From positions 2,106,598-2,170,597 of the forward strand of contig OZ024784.1 in NCBI GenBank assembly GCA_964017065.1: a stretch of DNA of 64,000 nucleotides, given 5' to 3'. Positions 22,523 to 33,814 of this stretch are shown one piece after another (position 1 is the stretch's first letter; the number at the start of each line of letters is the position of its first letter). The notes under the pieces are model-generated. The model was given only the letters and a program-made list of their open reading frames with translations. It was not told the origin of the DNA and did no database searches. The stretch comes from Haliclona indistincta. Taxonomy: Eukaryota > Porifera > Demospongiae > Haplosclerida > Chalinidae. The translations under genes and the position numbers were made by a program.

Positions 22523-23990
22523 ATGGTGTCAATTATTAATGAGCTTTGGTTTCTGAAGAGCGATACTACTGCTACAATGTGTGCTGCAGCTGATTCTAGG
22601 AACAATGATGGAGCCAGTCCTTGGAACGGAATTGTGGATGAACTAGTGGTGAAGAGATCGTTCTATTTGCTGCTAGAGCAGGAAGAGAACGCAGAGCGTT
22701 TCGTCAATGTGTTGCAGAGACTAGGCCAGCTACCTTACGTAGATGAAGACCAGCGATTAACTGTTGAAAGATCTTCAGAACGTGTTGTCCACCTTATCTA
22801 TTCGTCGCCTCAACCTGCTCCTTGGAAAGCTAACGATTTCGCATCCAGGGGCTGGGTGATCGACTCTACTAATGTCTACAGCGAATTCTCTCGCGTGGCA
22901 GAAGTTATTTTCCAAGATGACATTAACTGGGGCAGAATAGTCGCCTTTATTGGATTTGCAGTAGCATTTTCAGTTCATTCTGTGCAGAATGGCTTAGAAG
23001 AGACTGTTATTGATAGTATTTTTGGATGGACAATTCAAGTTATTCGAGGAAGATTACATTCTTGGCTACAAGAACACAGCTGGGTAAGCTGCAAATTGCT
23101 TAATACTGATTTTAGGGATTTGGGTGTTAAAATTTGAGGTCAATTCTTGTAAGTAGTGATGTAGCTACTGATTATGGTGAGCATTTCCTGATTCCTAAGG
23201 CTGCACTAATCAGTCACTAGGTGCAAATAGTAAATGGACATGTGTGGTTGCTGTGCATAGCCTAATCAGCTGTAGATAATCTGTATCACCTCTGTGGGTA
23301 TAAAGTACATGAGATAGTCAATAATATTATAGCTGATCTTGTGGCCCCCAGTGGCTGAGAGAGGTGAAATAGCTAAGATGAATTCGATTGACTCAAATAA
23401 GTTCACTTATGAGTTTATGGGCTTTGGAATTCACTGAATATAGTTAATATCAATACAAATTATCTCTTCTCAGTGCACTTTTCAGCAACAGAAGCCTGAA
23501 TAGTTTCAGATGGCATAGTTCAGCATGTTTAAAATTGCTCAGCAAAATGAATTGTTGAGGCTAGAGGCGGGTCCCTCAGGAATTTTAAACAGTTCACTGG
23601 AGACGTACTGCCTCTACTTGAGACTGCTATGTTAGTGCATGCGTTGTGGTTTGTGCTAAGACTACACATTACACACTACAGTTGTAATAGAATGGTTGTG
23701 GTAATAGGCATCTTAGGATATGTGTCTCTCTAGATTGAATTCATACACTTTTATTTGGTATTGAGCTATCTCAAGGGTGCAGTTGGTGCAAATTAACATC
23801 ATTCCTTTCTCCTCCTCTGCAGGAATCATTTATAAGCTATGCTGATAGGGTAATACAGAGAACCAATGGAGTGCAACAATCGGCAGCAACACCATCTTTG
23901 TTTGATAGTGTTCGCAGATTAGGAATGACAGTTGGAGCTGTTGGAATAGGAACTGTTTTAGCTGTTGCTGTCAGACATGCTTTTTCATGA
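22523..23990 (+). CDS. BCL-2 family protein, BAK-like
   Basis: Two exons, 22523-23083 and 23823-23990; sum 729 nt, 242 residues. A second in-frame ATG at 22577 (MCAAADSRNNDG) may be the true start and gives 224 residues. BCL-2 proteins control mitochondrial outer-membrane permeability in apoptosis. BH1 is clear (FQDDINWGRIVAFIGFAVAF, with the NWGR core), BH2 is WLQEHSWESFISYAD, and the C-terminal LGMTVGAVGIGTVLAVAV is a membrane anchor. A BH3 is not obvious, so pro- versus anti-apoptotic cannot be decided; the NWGR context is closest to BAK/BAX. The single intron falls directly after the BH2 tryptophan, the same place as the coding intron of vertebrate BCL2 and BCL2L1. Confidence 0.85.
23084..23822 (+). 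other. Intron of the BCL-2-like gene
   Basis: A 739-nt GT-AG intron with a pyrimidine-rich acceptor (CCTCCTCTGCAG). No gene or repeat is recognised inside. Confidence 0.7.
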
Positions 23991-24280
23991 TAGCCTTCAC
24001 TGGGCTTGCTTAGGATTCAATTTTTCATCAGCAGACCACACTACCCATTCAAATATTATTGCAAAAACTCTGATAAATTGTAATTTATTTATTCCACTGA
24101 TTTGATCACTGTATGACATGTAAATGACATCATAACCTCTATTGTTGTAAACAACTGCCATTATCTTTCTCGCTTTTTCTCGAGGGAGACAGACTTTGAA
24201 CCGCGTACAGGAAATTATTAGTTCATAATGAGCGCTATTTTAAGTAACAGAGGTGTGGTTATAATGACGCAACTAACAAA

Positions 24281-25014
24281 ATGGCGTATTGTGCTAGTAG
24301 AGCTAGAATCAGATTCCTGTCTGGATGTCTCGAACGAGGAAGAAATATAGTTACGAAAAGGTACTAAGATAATTGTATTACAACTAGTGTTTACTTTTAA
24401 GTCGCCAGCAAGGTTTAGAACTTTTTGATGTCTCTCTCACGGTCACTTTCTCTATGTAGACCCATCACCTCCCACTCTCTCCTGTTTCCAGTCAGTGTTT
24501 TCCGGGCGTTTAGTTTGTTCAGTTCGCTATCATTTGGTCCCGATGACACACACAAAGTCTATGTTGAGAAAAAGATACTGGGGTATGTATATAAACAGTC
24601 TTATCTTGGTCTCGCTCAGTACATGGTGCTTGTCTGTATCATTATAATTATTTTATCATAAACACTGTTTGGTGATCTCTCCCCAGGTACACTCAGAAAC
24701 AGGTTTACGATGTGGTCGCAAATATCAATGACTATTACAAGTTCTTGCCCTGGTGCAAGCAGTCTGAAGTGGTCAAAGAGAGGCCTGAATACTCTGTAGC
24801 TAAACTAGTGGTGGGGTTCCCTCCTCTGCTGGAGTCGTATACATCACTCATCACCTTGAAACCTCATCGATTAGTGCGGGTAAGAAGAAAGTAGCTGTGT
24901 CTATCATGTACTGTTTAGCTCTAATAATACACACACACACAATTTAACTTAAAACAGTTTTTCATGCAGACTGTCATAGGAGGGTCCACAAACAATTTTC
25001 TACTGCTCTCTCTG

Positions 25015-25104
<90 letters not shown>

Positions 25105-26495
25105 GACTTTCTTGTTCAAAAGGCCATTTAGTTTTTCATATATATTTTGTAATCACTATTTTTCAATTTTTTGCCTTGTTTATCTATGTGATTGCCGACG
25201 ACTCGGCCCCTGACTAGTGATGCATTCTGTCCAGTCGAAACAGGTGCATCATGATGATGCCGCCATAGGGTTGTCTGCTGATGACCATGGTATAGATTTC
25301 TTATAACACAGTTTACTGTACCACTCTAGTTGTAGGTTGCCCCAGAGGAGCACATGCACTCACATGTATGTGCTCCTCTTTGCCGCCATAACTGTGCATA
25401 GTCATGAATGACTGTTGTAGGGTCACCGGCAGCTACTACATATTTTTGTGTATTTATTCCTTCTCTCTCTCTCCAGAGTATATCTACTGATGGTCATTTA
25501 TTCAGTCATCTAGAGAACCAGTGGATACTGTCACCAGGTCCACAGTATCCCACTGGTCCTTCATGTATTGTCCATATCAAGGTAAAGCACTCAAGATATT
25601 GCACCAGACCAGCATAATTTACTTGCCAAGGTTAAGTCAACCTAAGTGCTGAGGTCACTAGCTTCCTATAGTGTTTACTAGATGATGTCCAGGTCAAAGT
25701 AGAGCTTCAATTTGTACTTCAACTTGTTAAAGTCTTAAAACATAAACACATTTTCAACTACACTGTGCAACTACTACACTGTGCAACTACATTCACACTC
25801 TGCAAGGCAAAATGCATGTTCAGCATAGCCTGCAATAGCATGCCTGTATTACCATCCACTGCTAGGATTTAAGTAGTGTTTTTCTGAGAACCGCTTGTTG
25901 ATACAGTGATCGCCAACAATAATGTTTATTCTTGTATCACCAAGACACCAACTTCCTTTGCATGGTTGGTGTAGGATTCTAGTTATTCATTAAGTCGCAT
26001 TCTTGCGAGGTTAGTCAATAATGTCAAGTATGTGCTGGAATGGATTGCTTGTCGCGACGTAGCGTCGGTTGCTAACAATTTAATAGTTGAAGTATTTGAA
26101 AGCTGGTGCATTGCTGAATTCCGAGCATTTTCCTCTATTGGTTGCATAGTGGAACTATAAATTATATATCTTTTATCGTCACCGCCTTGTAGTGAGCTGC
26201 GTTAGGTCTTCATGGAGAATATGCATACTTCTTGTAAACAGATAACACACTCCTACCTTTACTCGCATTGCATTCGTACTGTTACTCTCTCTTTCTTTCT
26301 TTGTTCCAGGGTGCATTTGAGTTTCGGTCAGTATTGTATGCTAGTATGGGGTCTCTGTTCTTTGATGAAGTTGCACGGACACTGGCTCAGTCATTTGCTG
26401 CACGCTGCAGCGATTTATACGGACCAGATCATATAAACAACCAAAAACACTCACAAATCAGCAGGTGTTTCACACAAACAAATTCAGTATCATGA
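24281..26495 (+). CDS. COQ10: Coenzyme Q-binding START-domain protein COQ10, mitochondrial
   Basis: Five exons: 24281-24360, 24460-24582, 24687-24879, 25477-25581, 26310-26495; sum 687 nt, 228 residues. COQ10 is an inner-membrane lipid carrier that binds coenzyme Q and supports respiration. The N terminus is rich in Arg and Ser without acids (MAYCASRARIRFLSGCLERG), as expected for mitochondrial import. The START-like core is clear: KKILGYTQKQVYDVVANIND, YYKFLPWCKQSEVVK, VGFPPLLESYTS, DGHLFSHLENQW, and GAFEFRSVLYASMGSLFFDE before the last helix and LYGPD. A (CT)n microsatellite lies in intron 3, before the exon 4 acceptor. Confidence 0.94.
25019..25102. repeat. (CT)n microsatellite in COQ10 intron 3
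   Basis: About 84 bp of uninterrupted CT dinucleotides on the coding strand. The tract ends in CTCTCCAG, which resembles a 3' splice site, but the homology-supported acceptor is at 25476. Confidence 0.95.
25582..26309 (+). other. COQ10 intron 4
   Basis: 728 nt bounded by AAG|GTAAAG and TTGTTCCAG. No other gene or clear repeat is seen. Confidence 0.65.
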
Positions 26496-26575
26496 GATTG
26501 ATTATTTATTTAACTGGTTTATATTTTAAGTTCATATCTTATTATTTATGCTCATGATAATTATTTAGAAGATTG

Positions 26576-29260
26576 TTATTGTTTGAAGAGTGATGAGGTC
26601 ATATCGCGTCGAGGAGGAAGAGAAGGAGGAATACGAGATAGGACAAGTCTAGCGTAGTCAGTTGATAGCAGACCGGCTTTTCTTAAAGCAGCTTCCACCT
26701 TGAATCTTGGGTCACCTGTAACCTATTGAGAGAAAGAGGGAGAGAGATAGAGAGAGGTTGTTAAGTGTATCTGGCTGCAGGAACCTTGTCAGCGGTGTAG
26801 CTGTGCAGAGGGAACAATGGTTGCTTGCTGTCTTGATGTGTCATACGAGCTTTAGTTGACTGGAGAGAAGTACTGAGTGATGACATGTATTGCCTCTTTG
26901 CTTACCACTGTGTCACTCATTGTACGTGATGGGTCAGACTCAACAGTTACACGAACCTACAATAATAAAATTAATTTTGTATTTGTTATTGCCCTCACGC
27001 GAGGGCATTAACCGACATTAATGACCGTGGGAAAGTCGGTTGCCCGAGTAACGGTCGAGGGCGTAGCCCGAGACTGTACGAGGGCAACCGACTTTTCCGA
27101 GGTCATTAATGTCGGTTAATGCCCGAGTTGTGTAGGGCAATAAATGATTTATTACATAGTTCATCACTGTGAGCGCAATAGCATCGCGAATTTTTCAAAC
27201 TGGCAAAGACGCAACGGTCTGTTGCTATAGAAGACGCTACGCGCGGTCAATAACCTACATTAATGCCCTTGAATAGAGCAATCCGATTGGTGAAAGATGA
27301 CGTACTATGTAATAAGAGCCCATTATGAATCAAAATTAATACTGCTAACATCCTGTAAGATGGACTATAGCTTCTGCTTGCTTTTAAGTACATTTCTAGT
27401 TCATGCGTTTACCTGTGCTCGAATAGATTCGAGTCGATCCTCTTTCTTTCGTTCCTCCTCCTCTTTCTCTCGTGCTGCTAAAGCCAGTTGCTGCTGTTTG
27501 GTCGCTAACAAGCCTTCACGATGTTGAACTCTGCATAGGAATAAAAAATAATCCAAGATGTACACAAGCTTACCTCTCTTTGTTCAGCCTCCCTTGCTCT
27601 TCAACTGCAGCTCTCCACTTTTTCATTTGTTGCTGGTATAGCTCCTCCTCTTCATGTCGTTGTAGCTCCTGTGCTCGATGATATTCTCTCACTTTCTCCA
27701 TTGTCCTTCTCTTTCGTTTATCCTTCTCTTGCAACTCCTTCTTCATTGCTTCTTCAAGAACTGCACGATCTCTTCTTGCCTGCTCAGCCTGTTGTCTTTC
27801 AATCTCTAATTTGTGTTGGTACCATCGAGACACCTGGAAATAACAGAATAAAAAAAAAGGTATATTTGTATACTCATTACCTTCTCACTAAGTTCCTGAC
27901 ACAAGGACAGTTGTTCCTCTCTCTCCTGTTCATTTAATCGTCTTCGCTCTACTTCTAGCCAAGATTCATTGACAGCAGCCATTAGACATTGAGTGAGACC
28001 GGCTTTAGCTTCTGCCCATGTAGTGATTGTGAGCTTTCTTTTGGTAACATTATGAGCTGCTGCTCTCAACCACTGTTCATAGCAAACCTGTGTGTTAGAA
28101 TGGTGTCATTATAACTAATGCTATCTGTGTAGTCAGCAGCATAGCCCAACATCAAAAATTAATATCTGGTGACAGGTAACCATTGCCCAAGCATACTTAC
28201 ACAACTACAACTGTACCATGACTATACCATAAGCTATGATAACATAATTATACACACCAGTTCCTCTCGTGTTTTGTGGTGCAGACCCCTCATCAGACGA
28301 TCAATGAAGAGAGCTCTTCTGCAAGATGGCGGAGCTGAACTATACTGTTCTATGACTGTTCTTATGTGAAAGTCATCTTCTTCACTCATTGGTGGTCTTA
28401 CCAGCCTAGTGAGAATGGGTAGGCTCATATTTCGCTGTACACATCACTCACTGGATTACTCTCTTTTCTTCCTCTAGACCGCTCAGTTGTGTCTCATATT
28501 TCTTGTCCAATTCCAGCAATTTACTCATCACATGCTGTCTGACTGCACTGCTGGGATAGTGCAACATCGCCATCTCACCAGGCACACCTACCACCCTCAA
28601 GCAGCTCTCCTCCTCCTCTTCCTCCCGTAGCTCTGCTGTCAAGTTGTCATACTCCTCCTTCAGCAGTTGTTCCAACTGAGAGAACTCCACCTTTATCCTT
28701 TCAATTTCTCTCTCAACTTCACTACTAGATGTTGTATTAGCAGCCAGTTTAGCTCTCACCCTATTAATAGACTGTATAGTATTGTCCTCAAACTGTTCTC
28801 TATCAGTCGAGAGGGTTCGCTGATACTGGTAGATATTGTGCAGGCAGTCAGCTAGACCCAGGTTAGTGTCTAGGGTGACTCTAGCCTGCCATCTGTCAAG
28901 CTCGTGTTGAATCCGTGCTAACAGATCATCGAGTGTCTTCTTCTCTTTGTACCAAATCTCACGATGTTGTTTTATAAGTTCCTGCTCTTGTGCATCTCTC
29001 CCATGTTTGGCTAAAGTCTTCATGTGCCTAACCTGATAATCTCCTGCCTGCTTAGCTAAACTGATGTTCTCTAATATTGAGTCGTAGTTCAATTTGTTGA
29101 AAGGCAATTTTCTCCTTGAGCCTGATAAAAATGAATGCAAGAGTTCCCCTGTAAGAAACAGTAATTCAAGTTATCAGAGTGTTTTTGTTTGAAGAATACC
29201 TTTACTAGATCCTCTGCCTCTCTGTTGAGAAAGGAAACTTCTAAAATCTCTCCCACTCAT
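26576..29260 (-). CDS. CCDC148: Coiled-coil protein CCDC148
   Basis: Nine exons: 29260-29200, 29148-28452, 28405-28258, 28087-27881, 27833-27574, 27530-27413, 26956-26906, 26859-26785, 26722-26576; sum 1764 nt, 587 residues (human about 591). Almost the whole protein is charged coiled coil. Recognisable blocks are ELIKQHREIWYKE near the N terminus, SEEDDFHIRTVIEQY in the middle, and the C terminus: VESDPSRTMSDTVSTKARM, then KQPLFPLHSY, GDPRFKVEAALRKAGL and PPRRDMTSSLFK. The last block is the strongest link to CCDC148. Its molecular role is poorly known; association with cilia or sperm is suggested for the family. Intron 2 is only 46 nt. The intron between exons 6 and 7 contains a foldback element. 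The 5' end is 228 bp from the GALNT start. Confidence 0.88.
26986..27144. repeat. Foldback element with long near-perfect inverted arms
   Basis: The left arm (GTTATTGCCCTCACGCGAGG, then GCATTAACCGACATTAATGA) is matched in reverse complement by the right arm, which ends GGGCAATAAAT at about 27144. The arms are about 60 bp with few mismatches, and a nested repeat (AAGTCGGTTGCCC / GGGCAACCGACTT) fills the centre. A further partial copy (ACCTACATTAATGCCC) lies at about 27251. The element sits in CCDC148 intron 6 and has no coding capacity. Confidence 0.85.
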
Positions 29261-29488
29261 CTTTGAACTTCCCTCCCGTTTTGCTTTCGTATCCGGAAGT
29301 ATCCCGAAAACATGCTGCAACACGGACATTGACAAGGGGCTGGCACTGTACTGCCTGTGTCAGTGTCAGAGGCTCGTTGTTGGTTCATGATTTGAGTGTT
29401 GATGCTGTTATCTGGTGAGTTCGTTCTCTTCTTGTCTCCCCACATCCGTCAGCCTTAGCTCGGTTCGTTTCTGTACAGGCACAACGCA
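29261..29488. promoter_or_regulatory. Divergent promoter, CCDC148 / GALNT
   Basis: 228 bp between start codons. No TATA box is evident. Shared regulation is inferred from position only. Confidence 0.45.
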
Positions 29489-32400
29489 ATGGTTCGCCTC
29501 ACACTGAGGAGGATAGTGCTCATCTTATTGGTAGTCGTTTGTGTGACATGGAGCGCGTATCTCATATCTACTAGAATGTTGGTGTCTCGTCAGAAGTCCA
29601 TTCTCAGATATCAGCTTGAGAGAGAACTTGAAAAATACTGGGGCAAGAATTTGGAGCCTCAGAATGGTTTGTCTAAGATAAATATTATAATAATATTTTT
29701 AGTAATTCCTGTGTGTACTGTGCACAACAGTCATGGTAATTTTTGCACGAAGATTCATATTTAATACATGCTCAAACTCGGTCTAATTCACGTTCATCAA
29801 GTTTGTGCATTCAACTCTAAACATCCACATGTGAATTCGTGTTTACTCGTAAAGTACTGTTCAATATTGTATTAAACAGTAGTGATATTGCACCACAGAT
29901 ATCTATGGTTGTACTTAGTGGAATGTAGACATGGTGTGTTGGGTGCTTTGGGTCTTAAGTTAATTATAGGTCTGATCTTTAACCACAACACACTGCAAAC
30001 ATCAACACTCACTAATTTGCATTGTGTGTCTGCAGACAAGGAGAAAGAAGAAGAAAAGATTGGATTTCATAGAAACGGTTTCAACCAATTTCGCAGTGAT
30101 CGTATTCCCTACGATAGAGAAGTTCCCGACACAAGAGACCCAAGGTAAACATTTTTTCTTTTTTCACGATTTTTATTATTTCTACAGATGCGTCACAAAG
30201 TCGTATCCTATCACCTCTCTTCCAACTGCTTCAGTCGTCATTATATTTCACAATGAAGCATTTTCAGCTCTACTGCGTACTGTCACTAGTGTGTTGAAAC
30301 GCTCGCCTCCTTCACTGCTTCACGAGATTGTACTAGTAGACGACTTTAGTGATCATGGTAAGTGGGAAGCAATACAGCCATGGTGAGAGACCAGCTGGTC
30401 CTCCTACGATAGTCAAAATCACTGGTTTGAGGGACTGCGCAGAGAATAAAGAGAACAGAGTTAGGGGGAGAGAGTGGAAAAAGATACTTATTCTGTATTA
30501 CTTGCAGTAATGAGCATCTTTTTCCATTGTATAGAGGACCTGCATAGAAAGCTAGAAGACTATATTGCAACTGAATCCAAGATCAAGTTATATCGGCATA
30601 CCAAGCGTGAGGGATTAATCAGAGCTAGGATGACAGGGGCAAACAAGGCAACAGGAGACGTACTGGTGTTCCTTGATTCACACTGTGAGTGCAATCTCGG
30701 CTGGTTGGAACCACTGCTTATGAGAATACATGTGAACCGCAAGAATGTTGTATGTCCGGTGATAGACGTGATCAGCTGGGAGAAACTAGAATATTCTACC
30801 ATTCGAGGACCTCCTGGAGTGAGAGGAGGCTTCAATTGGAATCTTCAATTCAAATGGAAGAAGATTCCGGACTATGAGCAGAAGAGGCGTGGCTATGATG
30901 AGACGAGAGAAGTGAAATCGCCTACAATGGCCGGCGGTCTATTTGCAATGGAGAAAAATTATTTCTTTGAATTGGGTGCCTATGACCCAGGAATGGATAT
31001 TTGGGGTGGAGAGAATTTAGAGCTCTCGTTTAGAGTGAGTGATTCAGCACAAAAATTTTATGTTCAGTAAATAGTTTTTGTTACTAATGTTATGTAAATT
31101 TTATTGCATCTTGGATTGAAGTATTGCATTGTGAAGTTGCTGTTATCACCCTTCAGGTGTGGATGTGCGGTGGTGAACTGGAGCTTATTCCTTGCTCTAG
31201 AGTGGGTCACATATTTCGTAAGCGTCAGCCGTACACATTCCCTGGAGGAGTGGATCAGATATTAGTGAACAACAACATGAGACTAGCTGAGGTATGAAGG
31301 GTTATCATAAGAATATATATGGCTGGTAAGGATTTTGCTTATTGCAAATCTTCAAGTCCAAACGAAATCTTAGCTTCTGTTTTTGCATCGTCAAGATGCA
31401 AGTAAGATTGTCAAGATTGTAGAAGAAAGTGCTGTGATTGCTGTTCGTACATAAATCAACTCATTCAATGCCCAGCTGTTAGCCATGCCTACTTAATGAT
31501 CCTACTGTGTAGATTTGTATGCCAAAATCATTCTCACCAGAGCTAAACAATTTCTTGGGTATGTGCAAGACAAAGGTTGCCATGTTTGTCTATTATTTAT
31601 TTTAAGAGCGCCTAAATTTTCAACTCCACATTGGGTAGTCTATAGCTACAGTTGTCTCTCTATTTCTCCTAACAGTGAAAACCTGCTTGTATCTCTAATT
31701 TTGATTTCCTGCGACATTGAATTTTCCTGACTATAGTTGTCCTATTAATTGTTGTACCATAAAATTGTCTTGCACACACGTCCTTGTTGAAAGATCACAC
31801 ATTACTACTATTACCTGTCATACGATACTGTATTAGTATAGAGGGTGTGTTAGTGGTAGTAATTATTGTTGGCCTTCATATGCAAGTATGGCAATGATGC
31901 ATTAAGCCTGTATGACTATATTTGGACAATAGGCAATAATTGTGCTCAGGATGTGGTATGCATACATCATACACTAGAGTTGTTCTTCTGGACTCAGCAC
32001 GCCTGACTAGCATGGAGAATGTTCTTGCTTGGCTCAATATGTACATGCACTTGCTCAGTCTTGATCTCGTCATTGTTAGCTACATAACCTGTGGTGTAGC
32101 TATCAGAAGGCGGCATGGTGGCTATAGTGTGTGACAGAATACTCTGTTTACTTTGCAGGCGTCTAAAATAAATATACTGTGATTTTGATTGGTGTATAAT
32201 AATTATTAATTTTTTTCTTCTACCAGGCTTGGATGGATGAATACAAGGAACAGTATTATGCGAAACGACCTGATATTAGGAAGCGGAGTTATGGTGACAT
32301 CAGTGATAGACTTGCTATCAGAGAGAAACACAATTGCAAACCATTCAAATGGTTCCTGGAGAACGTCTACAAAGAGCTGTCATTACCGAATGAAAATCTA

Positions 32401-33200
32401 TTTCATGGCGGATCAGTAAGTGAACTTTGTATATGTTGCTCGCTCTCCTAGCCGTACTGTGCTGTACATCTGTACATCTGTACTATGTTTGCAGGTGAGA
32501 AATCCTCGCACAAATTTGTGCCTGGACACATACGGCAGAAGAGAGGGAGGAGAGCTGGCTCTCTACACATGTCATGGACAAGCAGGGAATCAGGTACAGT
32601 AACTACTATCAATAGAACTGTACTAGTGCAGTAGAATACTACTCTAAAAAAGACTTTAAACTGTCCTGCAATGTTGAAACGAAAACTGCAGTCACCTACA
32701 GTGTTTTTATTAAAACTAAAGTAGTGCAGTATCAAGGTGGAACTATGATTTCACTTCAGCCTTGCAAGTTCACAAGAATCGTTGTATTTTGACTTGAATT
32801 AAATTGTTTTGGTTTGTTCTCAAAGGACTTTGGTTTCACTGATATTGGTGAGATACAGTTCGAGGATGACCTGTGTCTGGACGTGTTCCATCACAATGTG
32901 GGAACGCATATAAACATACTGAACTGTCACGGCCTAGGGGGAAATCAGAAGTGGGACTACAATGTTAAGGTAATGTGTGTTGCTGTTACGCACGTGTAAT
33001 AGTCCGTTTGTTTGTTGTCAGTACTTTGCTAATGTCCTTGTTGTCTGTTCATGCAGACTCATGTGCTGAAGCATGCTTTCTCCAATCTGTGTGTTGAAGT
33101 TGGTCCCAATCACTCTCCGGTCATGAATACTTGCAATGGATCCCCTTCGCAAGAGTGGATTTTTGCACAGCACTACACTCCAAAGAAAAGAACTCTTTGA
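29489..33200 (+). CDS. GALNT: Polypeptide N-acetylgalactosaminyltransferase
   Basis: Nine exons: 29489-29666, 30036-30144, 30188-30357, 30535-31034, 31157-31291, 32227-32415, 32495-32593, 32826-32969, 33057-33200; sum 1668 nt, 555 residues. It starts mucin-type O-glycosylation by adding GalNAc to Ser/Thr in the Golgi. The N terminus is a type II signal anchor ([20 protein letters not shown]). The GT-A domain shows [45 protein letters not shown] with the metal-binding Dx[21 protein letters not shown], and [17 protein letters not shown]. The C-terminal ricin-type lectin domain has three repeats marked CLDTYGR, CLDVFHH and CVEVGPN. Length and order are typical of the family. It could act on the Ser/Thr-rich surface proteins encoded nearby, though any mucin-type substrate would do. 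Confidence 0.96.
31292..32226 (+). other. GALNT intron 5
   Basis: 935 nt, AT-rich. I found no other exon or clear repeat in it. Confidence 0.6.
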
Positions 33201-33814
33201 TTCATTATTCATTTTTACAAAATAGGCAAATAATATTATTATTCACGATATAATTTTCCTTTTTAGCAATCTGCTGTGTACATGTATGGGCATCTGCGAG
33301 TTTATTCATAGTACTTGTATGGTGTATTGTCTCGTCACGTGACATGCACGTGATTTACGAGCTTGTACGGGTCTAACGCTGATCTTCATGAATCCTTCGG
33401 CATAAGCCAGCTTGTGTCGGCAGGACAGCGACGTGTCACCAGCAGTGACTAGCCAACAACCAGTGCAACCATAAGGTGAGGGTAGGAAAGGTTGTGTGTG
33501 AGGCGATAAGATTAGCCGACATGGGCAATGCCTAACAGAAACGGCGTAGTCATGCTAGAGAAAAGCGAGTGACAGTGTGTGTGTACGTAGTTGGGAGGAA
33601 TGGTACTAGTGTATTAATATAGACAGAACAGAAGCGATAAACTATAGACCTGTGTGTATTGTAACTGGATGTGTGACAGTGTGGGAGTGAGTTTAGCTAA
33701 ACCATCTTCTTGTGCTGACATCTGTGTCTGTGTAAGACTCGTGTAAAGGATAGCATGAAGATTGTTTGTTGTATTAAAGGAACTGTTCTCTTCCTCTCTA
33801 CAGGATCAACCACC

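Noticed and set aside
28435..28451. A 17-nt gap between two apparent CCDC148 exons
   Set aside because: Too short to be an intron. The true intron is 28406-28451, which restores the family sequence QLVRPPMSEEDDF.
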